From positions 1 to 9,518 of the forward strand of contig JABEVM010000235.1 in NCBI GenBank assembly GCA_013041585.1: a stretch of DNA of 9,518 bases, in the 5' to 3' direction. The translations under genes and the position numbers were made by a program. This DNA comes from Chlamydiota bacterium (lineage in GTDB: Bacteria; Chlamydiota; Chlamydiia; Chlamydiales; Rhabdochlamydiaceae). Below the pieces are notes generated by a model, which saw only the letters and a program-made list of their open reading frames with translations, did not search any database and had not been told where the DNA came from. Position 1 is the stretch's first letter; every line of letters starts with the position of its first letter. Positions 1-4,932 of this stretch are shown one piece after another.

Positions 1-46
1 CATGGATCTTCTCTCTTTCTTCAATCGTAAGTCTTGTGTAATTCAT
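1..46 (-). CDS. IS30-like transposase, N-terminal fragment cut by window edge
   Basis: Only the first 15 codons are visible (MNYTRLTIEEREKIH), reading leftward off the window. The pattern 'LTxEERexI' is the usual opening of the helix-turn-helix (HTH_38-type) domain that begins IS30-family transposases, which cut and join DNA at the ends of the insertion sequence. The visible part contains no catalytic residues, so the family call rests on this short motif alone. A short inverted repeat (CATAAT, 4 bases, ATTATG, positions 60-75) lies just upstream of the start; whether it belongs to the element's terminal repeat cannot be judged from one end. The neighbouring toxin-antitoxin pair suits a mobile or accessory region. 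Another HTH protein of similar start is possible. Confidence 0.5.
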   Translation of the reverse strand, partial: MNYTRLTIEEREKIH

Positions 47-66
47 GCCTATAGAATCCCATAATC

Positions 67-213
67 TTAATTATGGTGCATTAGTTTCTTGAACCCAGGA
101 TTGTTCAATCGATCAAATCTTACAAACCAATTTCCAATTTCCTTTCTTGCTTTCGCAGAGGTTAACTCCTCTGCACGAAGAATATCGCTATAATTCAGGA
201 ATTTTTTATCCAT
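67..213 (-). CDS. small hypothetical protein (48 aa), possibly a gene remnant
   Basis: I do not recognise this product. The frame is open from a TTG at 264 (65 codons), but the first ATG is at 213, giving a 48-residue, charged, lysine/arginine-rich peptide starting MDKKFLNYSDIL and ending KKLMHHN. An A/G-rich stretch, but no good Shine-Dalgarno sequence, precedes that ATG. It follows the antitoxin gene on the same strand and ends 20 bases before the transposase start. It could therefore be the third gene of the toxin-antitoxin transcript, or the stump of a gene whose 3' end was replaced when the insertion sequence arrived. No membrane segment or known motif is visible. It may not be expressed. 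Confidence 0.3.
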   Translation of the reverse strand: MDKKFLNYSDILRAEELTSAKARKEIGNWFVRFDRLNNPGFKKLMHHN

Positions 214-276
214 TATTTTCTTGTTTCTTTCTGAAATATGAAAACGATTCTTTCTTTTCCTCAAAGATAATCAATT

Positions 277-624
277 CTAGGCAGCAACAGTTCTGATTAA
301 TCCTGCAATATGTGAAATCGGCAATAGCCTGCCATTTTTTAAAATAGGCTTTACATGCGCATGAGCTTTATTATTTTCTTCCAACCACAAATCATGCTTC
401 TGCTGGAGATTCATCCAAAATTGAGGCGTAGTATCAAATGCTTCACTTAATGCAAGAGCTAAAGAAGGTGTGATATCTGCTTTACCAGCTCTAATTTTAA
501 AAAGAGTATTGCGAGCAATACCCAAATGATCTGCAAGTTTTTGCAAGTTTAAATTTAGGGGCTTAATATAATGCTCATCCAAAATCTTTCCTGGATGAGT
601 CGGCTTTCTCTTTTTTTCCTTCAT
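277..624 (-). CDS. higA: HigA-family antitoxin
   Basis: Antitoxin of a type II toxin-antitoxin pair: it binds and neutralises the HigB-type toxin encoded just upstream and normally represses the shared promoter. At 115 residues it has the standard family length. Residues 9-16 (THPGKILD) and the run up to the 'TPQFWMNLQQKHDLW' segment (66-80) are hallmarks of HigA antitoxins. The Xre-like helix-turn-helix spans about residues 27-48 (LQKLADHLGI, then the recognition helix ARNTLFKIRAGK). The ATG at 624 is preceded by GAGG at a suitable distance. The toxin gene ends 10 bases upstream, so the order is toxin first, as usual for hig loci. Binding to the inverted repeat at 945-963 is an inference. 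Confidence in the family is high. Confidence 0.92.
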   Translation of the reverse strand: MKEKKRKPTHPGKILDEHYIKPLNLNLQKLADHLGIARNTLFKIRAGKADITPSLALALSEAFDTTPQFWMNLQQKHDLWLEENNKAHAHVKPILKNGRLLPISHIAGLIRTVAA

Positions 625-634
625 GACTACCTCT

Positions 635-916
635 TTAATGATAATCTATTAAATCTACATCATAAGCATCACCATTCTCCAAACGAAAAATGATGGTCCA
701 GTTTCCATTGACATGAACAGAATAAAATCCTTTGAGATCTCCTCTTAACGGATGAAAATCTGACCCAGGAAAATTCATATCTTTCGGTTCTACAGCGGCA
801 TCAAGACGATCTATAATAAGCTCAACTTTCTTTGCTAAAGCAGCTTGAAAACCAGATTTACTACCAGTTTCAAAAAACTTCCTCAGCCCTTTGTGCTTGA
901 ATGTCTTGATAACCAC
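635..916 (-). CDS. higB: HigB/GraT-like RelE-superfamily toxin
   Basis: Toxin of a type II toxin-antitoxin pair; relatives are ribosome-dependent mRNA endonucleases that cut translated mRNA and stop growth when HigA is lost. The 93-residue length and the C-terminal half (FHPLRGDLKGFYSVHVNG, then NWTIIFRLENGDAYDVDL, ending IDYH) fit the HigB/GraT group well. The start is a GTG at 916, with GAGA a few bases before it; no ATG is available near the N-terminus. Two positions that are usually arginine in the family consensus (RVNGNWR) are H68 and T74 here, while R58 and R78 remain, so catalytic strength is uncertain. The gene is followed after 10 bases by higA and preceded by a promoter with an operator-like palindrome. 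Confidence 0.9.
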   Translation of the reverse strand: MVIKTFKHKGLRKFFETGSKSGFQAALAKKVELIIDRLDAAVEPKDMNFPGSDFHPLRGDLKGFYSVHVNGNWTIIFRLENGDAYDVDLIDYH

Positions 917-942
917 GCTTATCTCATTTCGTCAATATCACT

Positions 943-973
943 ATTGTAACCTATTTGGTTACATGCATGTCAA
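943..973 (-). promoter_or_regulatory. candidate higBA promoter
   Basis: Reading on the minus strand, a perfect -35 box TTGACA (968-973) is followed after 19 bases by TACAAT (943-948), which matches the -10 consensus at five of six positions. The spacer is 2 bases longer than ideal, as seen in promoters that depend on or are tuned by a regulator. The GTG start of higB lies about 27 bases downstream of the -10 box. No other promoter is visible ahead of the pair. Confidence 0.55.
945..963. promoter_or_regulatory. inverted-repeat operator, likely HigA binding site
   Basis: Two perfect 7-base arms, TGTAACC and GGTTACA, are separated by 5 bases (TATTT). The left arm overlaps the -10 box of the higBA promoter and the right arm lies in the spacer. 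Symmetry of this size, exactly over the promoter, is what an autorepressing HigA dimer would need. The symmetry is seen directly; the binding partner is inferred. Confidence 0.6.
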
Positions 974-1058
974 CTAAAAATTTATGAAAAAATATCGATC
1001 CATCTAAGGCTAAAGAGAAATTCAACTTAATATATTGATTTTGAAATACTTAAAGAAA

Positions 1059-1109
1059 TGGCGGACGAGGTAGGACTCGAACCTAGGGATCATATGCATG
1101 TCAATCAGA
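1059..1109 (-). pseudogene. degenerate tRNA remnant (3' half)
   Basis: On the minus strand the end of a tRNA is plain: a T-arm with loop TTCGAGT (stem CTAGG/CCTAC, four of five pairs), the 3' acceptor strand CTCGTCC, discriminator G and an encoded CCA (1059-1061). No matching 5' acceptor strand (GGACGAG) or D-arm lies upstream. Farther 5' there is a TTGACAT loop (1098-1104) resembling an anticodon loop with anticodon GAC, but its flanks pair at only three of five positions, so this half is eroded or coincidental. Identity is unclear: discriminator G and the acceptor sequence suggest serine or aspartate, the GAC loop suggests valine. It could be a displaced attachment-site copy left by an element that integrated into a tRNA, or a decayed tRNA gene. 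From here to 1208 the DNA is AT-rich with no other gene seen. Confidence 0.65.
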
Positions 1110-1215
1110 CTGTCTTTGAATTGTATATATAATTCTGGAGATAAAATCTTACATCAAGAAAATTATCTAAAATTAGCAGCTTAAAATTTGCAATTAATTA
1201 GTTATAAGAAAAAAA

Positions 1216-1288
1216 TGGACTGAGCAGGACTCGAACCTGCGACCACCCGCTTAGAAGGCGGGTGCTCTATCCACTGAGCTATCAGTCC
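1216..1288 (-). tRNA. tRNA-Arg (anticodon TCT)
   Basis: A complete 73-base cloverleaf reads on the minus strand. The acceptor stem GGACTGA/TCAGTCC is fully paired; the D-arm is GCTC/GAGC; the anticodon stem CCCGC/GCGGG encloses the loop CTTCTAA with anticodon TCT at 1253-1255; the T-stem GCAGG/CCTGC encloses TTCGAGT; the discriminator is A. It reads AGA and AGG arginine codons. CCA is not encoded and must be added by nucleotidyltransferase. A run of seven T (1209-1215) follows directly and probably ends transcription. Its promoter lies immediately upstream. Confidence 0.97.
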
Positions 1289-1298
1289 ATAGGGGAAA

Positions 1299-1327
1299 AT
1301 TGTAACGACTCTCTTTACTATTTTCAA
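1299..1327 (-). promoter_or_regulatory. promoter of tRNA-Arg
   Basis: On the minus strand TTGAAA (1322-1327) is followed after exactly 17 bases by TACAAT (1299-1304), five of six matches at each box. The tRNA begins 10 bases after the -10 box, so transcription would start at or next to the mature 5' end, leaving little or no leader. It lies just downstream of the stop of the neighbouring protein gene. Confidence 0.75.
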
Positions 1328-1347
1328 GGCTTAATTTATGAATTTCT

Positions 1348-2448
1348 TCATACCATCGATAAAAGCCTATAGGATTGGGTTGCCTGTCTCTCTGAAAGGC
1401 GAAACCTATCTGCGTCGATCTCATTGATCTGCATTGTCGCATTTAGACGGTAAAAACTAGCGGGAATCTGGCTCTCCACCATGCGAGATGCGATTCGATT
1501 AAAACAGTGTGCGAAAGAATAACTGCTGTAAGGGTCGACCGTCACAAGAAACTGTTTTACTACCTTTTCAATGGGAAAAAGATAATAATCATGCAGAAAA
1601 ACCTCTGTACTTGGACAAATGGAAACCGTGATAGTGTGACCGTCTTTGACTAAATTTGCATATTGCTCTAAAAAATTCCATGCTGCGCGTTCAGAATCGT
1701 TTAAAAGATCCATATCTACAACTCTTTCTGTGCATACCTTCCCTTTCTTTAGCTGATAGGTTGAGTAAATAGTATCAGTATAGTCCAAATCAATGAGGAT
1801 GAGTACAAAATTTTTAAATCGTAGTAGCTGGCTTACGATGGCAATTGTTGGTAAACAGCCCCCGCTGCCAAACTCTACCATCATCACGGATTCATCATCT
1901 TGTATAGGATATAGATCATAATTAATACATGCTGAGAACTCATCGATGAGCTCAGGAGAAGTTTTTGGACAAGAGCAGCTATACATTCCGCGCCAGAAAC
2001 TTTTTCTTTCTGCTTCTCCTATTTTTCTCACAGTTGTATGCAAATTGGCAATCCGAATTGGGTCAGAAGAAGGAGTTTCTTCTCTTCCACGAAATACAAG
2101 AGGAAAGCTAAGCCAAGAGAATGGATTATATTCCTCCTCCTCGCATTCCCTTCTAACTAGATAAAAATTCTGAACAATTTTTCGAACTCTCTCGAAAAGA
2201 TTATTTTGGAAAATCAGATCCTTCGATTCAGGAGAAGAAATCAAATCAGCGAACTCAAAGCCCAATGAGAGTAACCCACAGTAGGCTTTTGATCTGTGAT
2301 ATAGAGGAAAGTTGCTCTCCACCTTTTTTATTGCGCTAGTGAGGTCCTTTACTTTTTGTTCTTCCTCAGCCATTTCTAGTCTCAAAGCTGAGTATAATGG
2401 CTCCCAGTGATCGTCAAAAGAAAAACTTGTTCTAATATCTGCATTCAT
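1348..2448 (-). CDS. hypothetical protein with methyltransferase-like motif (366 aa)
   Basis: I cannot name this protein. Starting at the ATG at 2448 (MNADIRTSF) it has 366 residues and no signal peptide. The N-terminal third is charged and probably helical (about 20-45, then 75-107 with the acidic run ECEEEEY). A glycine motif at 191-198 (VEFGSGGC) follows a hydrophobic strand, and about 25 residues later comes another strand ending in acids (LILIDLDY, 216-223). That pair resembles motifs I and II of class I S-adenosylmethionine-dependent methyltransferases; a substrate-specific motif such as NPPY is not seen. The cysteines at 158 and 160 (CSC) are notable. The frame stays open upstream to ATG 2523 and TTG 2529, adding a hydrophobic, very AT-rich leader, but a TATAAT box lies within that stretch, so I chose the inner ATG. 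Dispensed divergently from dapB; the tRNA-Arg gene follows. Confidence 0.7.
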   Translation of the reverse strand: MNADIRTSFSFDDHWEPLYSALRLEMAEEEQKVKDLTSAIKKVESNFPLYHRSKAYCGLLSLGFEFADLISSPESKDLIFQNNLFERVRKIVQNFYLVRRECEEEEYNPFSWLSFPLVFRGREETPSSDPIRIANLHTTVRKIGEAERKSFWRGMYSCSCPKTSPELIDEFSACINYDLYPIQDDESVMMVEFGSGGCLPTIAIVSQLLRFKNFVLILIDLDYTDTIYSTYQLKKGKVCTERVVDMDLLNDSERAAWNFLEQYANLVKDGHTITVSICPSTEVFLHDYYLFPIEKVVKQFLVTVDPYSSYSFAHCFNRIASRMVESQIPASFYRLNATMQINEIDADRFRLSERQATQSYRLLSMV

Positions 2449-2481
2449 AAATAAAATCAAAATTAATATTAAATTTCTTAT

Positions 2482-2487
2482 ATTATA
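2482..2487 (-). promoter_or_regulatory. possible -10 box for the methyltransferase-like gene
   Basis: A perfect TATAAT on the minus strand lies about 33 bases before the ATG at 2448. No convincing -35 box stands 16-18 bases upstream, and the surrounding DNA is so AT-rich that chance matches are likely. It bears on start choice: if used, the longer frame beginning at 2523 or 2529 is not translated from this transcript. Confidence 0.3.
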
Positions 2488-2546
2488 ACAATAACTAAAA
2501 TTAAAAAGAATAAATAAAATCATTTTCAACGCTTTCTATTTCAATA

Positions 2547-2575
2547 TTGCTTTCAAAAAGCACACTTCATAAAAT
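2547..2575 (+). promoter_or_regulatory. candidate promoter of the dapB-kdsA-lpt unit
   Basis: TTGCTT (2547-2552) and TAAAAT (2570-2575) are separated by exactly 17 bases, with four and five of six consensus matches. Transcription would start near 2582, giving a leader of about 27 bases before the dapB ATG. It is the best promoter candidate upstream of the plus-strand block. Confidence 0.5.
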
Positions 2576-2608
2576 CTTTGTTATAACACGCAAGCAAAGG
2601 GTATCAAG

Positions 2609-3382
2609 ATGTCTATCTCTTTAGGTATTTTAGGAATCACAGGAAAGCTAGGCAGAATGACAGCCTTCCATGCTAAGAAAAACTCTTCTTTCCGATCCAT
2701 TTCAGGCTGCGGAAGCCCTGATTCTATTTGGAAGGGAAAAGATATAGGTGAGCTTTTTGAAGACAAATCTCCTCTTGAAATTTGTATCGAAGAGGATCCA
2801 GAAATCATTATTCAAAAAAGTGATATACTCATCGATGTTTCTAGCTTTGAGGCCACGGAAAATCATATCCAGCTTGCGATCCAGTACAAAAAGCCTTTGG
2901 TGATTGGGGTGACAGGCCACCCTTATGATATAGAAAAAAGTTTAGAAAAAAGTGCGGAGCGCATCCCTATTTTTTTTACCCCTAATTTTAGCCCCGCTAT
3001 TGCCATATGTAATGAAATAGGTTTTTTATTTAGCAAGTTCCTGCAAGAACATTATAAAATGGAGCTGATTGAAACCCATCATATCCATAAAAAAGATCGT
3101 CCGAGCGGCACATCTTTGCAACTGGCTAAAGCTTTTGGACAGAGCCCAGATTCCATAGAGTCGCATAGAAGTGAAACAATCCTTGCGCAGCATGCCTTGA
3201 CTTTTCGGAACTCCGAAGAAGTTTTGGAAATTACCCATAAAGCTTTTTCAAGGGATGTCTTTGCACTTGGCGCTTTAGAAGCGGCCTTTTTTCTCCATAA
3301 AAAACCCTGCGGCCTCTATACCATGAAAGATTTAGTAAACCCTTATGAAACCATACACAACAAACCCTGCGCTGTGGTATGA
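2609..3382 (+). CDS. dapB: 4-hydroxy-tetrahydrodipicolinate reductase
   Basis: Reduces 4-hydroxy-tetrahydrodipicolinate with NAD(P)H to tetrahydrodipicolinate, the second dedicated step toward meso-diaminopimelate and lysine; cytoplasmic. The 257-residue product opens with a dinucleotide-binding loop GILGITGKLGRM (6-17). The family signature runs through residues 155-168 (ETHHIHKKDRPSGT), with catalytic H157 and H158, K161, and the substrate-binding PSGT. The end matches the family (GALEAAFFLHKKPCGLYTMKDL, around 221-242, in two conserved blocks). The segment usually written HSxRxGxxxGxHxVxF keeps R187 and H195 but has lost both glycines. The ATG is preceded by AAAGGG. The gene stops 28 bases before kdsA and probably shares its transcript. 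It is not next to other dap genes here, which I would have expected. Confidence 0.92.
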   Translation: MSISLGILGITGKLGRMTAFHAKKNSSFRSISGCGSPDSIWKGKDIGELFEDKSPLEICIEEDPEIIIQKSDILIDVSSFEATENHIQLAIQYKKPLVIGVTGHPYDIEKSLEKSAERIPIFFTPNFSPAIAICNEIGFLFSKFLQEHYKMELIETHHIHKKDRPSGTSLQLAKAFGQSPDSIESHRSETILAQHALTFRNSEEVLEITHKAFSRDVFALGALEAAFFLHKKPCGLYTMKDLVNPYETIHNKPCAVV

Positions 3383-3398
3383 TTTTGGAAAAAATACG

Positions 3399-3404
3399 TT
3401 AGGA
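3399..3404 (+). promoter_or_regulatory. ribosome binding site of kdsA (fixes its start)
   Basis: TTAGGA with the following AAG lies 6-8 bases before the ATG at 3411. The reading frame is open back to an ATG at 3345 inside dapB, but that start has no comparable site, and the extra 22 residues do not belong to the KdsA fold. Confidence 0.6.
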
Positions 3405-3410
3405 AAGACC

Positions 3411-4244
3411 ATGAAAGAAAAACGGACTGTATCAGTAAAAAATTTTTTGATTGGAGAAGGATGTCCCTTAGCTGTGATGTCGGGACCTTGTGTGATCGAA
3501 AGCGAATCTCATGCGCTACAAACGGGCATGGAGCTTAAAAAAATATTTTCCGCTTTTCCGGTTTCTTTCATCTATAAATCAAGCTATGACAAAGCAAACC
3601 GCTCTTCTTATAATTCTTTTCGAGGACCTGGGATGCAAGAAGGTCTCCGCATTTTAGAAAAAGTAAAAAAAGAATGCGATGTCCCTGTTCTGACCGATGT
3701 ACACTCTCCCGAAGAAGCTAGAGCTGCGGCCGAAGTCTGTGATGTTTTACAAATCCCAGCCTTTTTATGTAGACAAACTGACCTGATTGTAGCCGCTGCT
3801 GCAACAGGCAAAGTAATCAATGTGAAAAAAGGGCAGTTCATGGCTCCTTGGGACATGGATAATGTTGTACAAAAAATTATCTCTGCAGGAAACCATAACA
3901 TCATCTTAACAGATCGGGGAACGACTTTCGGTTATAATAACCTAGTCAGCGACATGCGCGGGATTCCCATCATGCAAAAGCTTGGTTATCCTGTGTGTTT
4001 TGATGCCTCCCACTCCGTACAACTTCCGGGCGGCTTAGGATCTGCTTCTGGAGGACAAAGAGAGTTTATCCCAACACTTTCAAAGGCTGCTATCGCATCT
4101 GGATGCAATTGTCTTTTTATTGAATCACATCCAAACCCCGCAGAAGCAAAAAGTGATAAAGATAGCGTATATCCTTTCAAACAACTTCCAGAGCTAATGC
4201 AGGAGCTGGTTGAAATTTACAACGTAGTACATAAAAAAAGATAA
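3411..4244 (+). CDS. kdsA: 3-deoxy-8-phosphooctulonate synthase (Kdo-8-phosphate synthase)
   Basis: Condenses phosphoenolpyruvate with arabinose 5-phosphate to Kdo 8-phosphate, the precursor of the Kdo that caps lipid A; cytoplasmic TIM-barrel enzyme. The 277-residue product has SGPCVIES (24-31), SSYDKANRSS (57-66), DRGTTFGYNNL (168-178), FDASHSVQLPGG (197-208) and FIESHPNP (236-243). C27, H201, E238 and D249 have the same spacing as the metal ligands C11, H185, E222 and D233 that I recall for the Aquifex enzyme, so this is the metal-dependent class; the E. coli type has Asn instead of Cys. The start at 3411 is chosen for its ribosome binding site and normal length. The next gene begins 2 bases after the stop, so translation is probably coupled. 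Confidence 0.97.
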   Translation: MKEKRTVSVKNFLIGEGCPLAVMSGPCVIESESHALQTGMELKKIFSAFPVSFIYKSSYDKANRSSYNSFRGPGMQEGLRILEKVKKECDVPVLTDVHSPEEARAAAEVCDVLQIPAFLCRQTDLIVAAAATGKVINVKKGQFMAPWDMDNVVQKIISAGNHNIILTDRGTTFGYNNLVSDMRGIPIMQKLGYPVCFDASHSVQLPGGLGSASGGQREFIPTLSKAAIASGCNCLFIESHPNPAEAKSDKDSVYPFKQLPELMQELVEIYNVVHKKR

Positions 4245-4246
4245 CT

Positions 4247-4867
4247 ATGTCTAAAAAGCTCGTTTTTTTCAGTTTGCTTACCCTTTCCATAACCTTTGCA
4301 CTATGGTTTGTACGATTTTGCATTCCTGACTCAGCCGATGTAAAAGTATACAGGGCGCTTGCTGAAGATAAAAAGACTAGCACGCAAAGCAAGTCCCCTG
4401 TCTATCAAACCAGGCAAGGAGTTGCAAAAGATCTATGGTACTCCCAAGATAATAAAACTCGAGTACATCACCGTCTTGAAAGCGAATCCTCAGTACTTAC
4501 TCTTTTACATAAGGAAAAGAAAATTGATGCTTTAGAAATTTTGCATAACTTCGATTGCTGGATGCAAGAAAAGATTTATTTAGCCGGAGGAGAGCCATTT
4601 CAGGAGATCCGTTTTTTCTCTGCAGATGAAGGAACATATCGCTACTCCACACAAAAACTGCTTGCACAATCTGTAAAACTTTCACTATACCGTCTGCCAG
4701 GAAAAGATCTTCCTCTTTCTTTGCAATCTACTTCTCCTTTCTTAAAAGGAATCGCGCAAGATGTTTCCTTTTCTATGGCGGATAAAGTACCCAAATTCCA
4801 AGCTGAAAATTTTAAAGCCTCTTTAAGAGAGGTAGAAAAACCCACCTTACCTACGCGAAAAAAATAA
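4247..4867 (+). CDS. membrane-anchored LptC-like protein
   Basis: A 206-residue protein with one N-terminal hydrophobic segment (about 5-24, preceded by SKK) and a polar remainder, so it should sit in the inner membrane with its body in the periplasm. This topology and size match LptC, which receives LPS from the LptBFG transporter and hands it to LptA. I see no strong LptC sequence motif; the assignment rests on topology and position between kdsA and the LptA-like and lptB genes. By position it corresponds to CT654 of Chlamydia trachomatis as I recall that locus. The stretch 54-84 (QTRQGVAKDLWYSQDNK onward, RVHHRLES) could be the start of the beta-jellyroll. The tail is basic (LPTRKK). It starts 2 bases after the kdsA stop. 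Confidence 0.65.
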   Translation: MSKKLVFFSLLTLSITFALWFVRFCIPDSADVKVYRALAEDKKTSTQSKSPVYQTRQGVAKDLWYSQDNKTRVHHRLESESSVLTLLHKEKKIDALEILHNFDCWMQEKIYLAGGEPFQEIRFFSADEGTYRYSTQKLLAQSVKLSLYRLPGKDLPLSLQSTSPFLKGIAQDVSFSMADKVPKFQAENFKASLREVEKPTLPTRKK

Positions 4868-4932
4868 AAATTGCACTGAGAAATTAAAAAATCGCATAGG
4901 ATGAAGTAAAAGACTAACTCCGAGGTGCTATT

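Noticed and set aside
1087..1215. Possible small gene or riboswitch in the AT-rich stretch between the two tRNA features
   Set aside because: No start with a ribosome binding site, no stable hairpin and no conserved motif is visible.
1251..1442. Minus-strand ORF of 63 codons overlapping tRNA-Arg and the end of the methyltransferase-like gene
   Set aside because: It runs through the tRNA and its promoter, has no ribosome binding site and resembles nothing known.
3345..3410. N-terminal extension of kdsA inside dapB
   Set aside because: The extra 22 residues are outside the enzyme fold, and the ATG at 3411 has the better ribosome binding site and gives the family length.
3608..3904. Minus-strand ORF of 98 codons inside kdsA
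   Set aside because: It is a shadow of a highly conserved enzyme gene.
4868..4932. Internal promoter before the LptA-like gene
   Set aside because: TTGCAC is present but no acceptable -10 box stands at 16-18 bases; the gap probably only holds the ribosome binding site.
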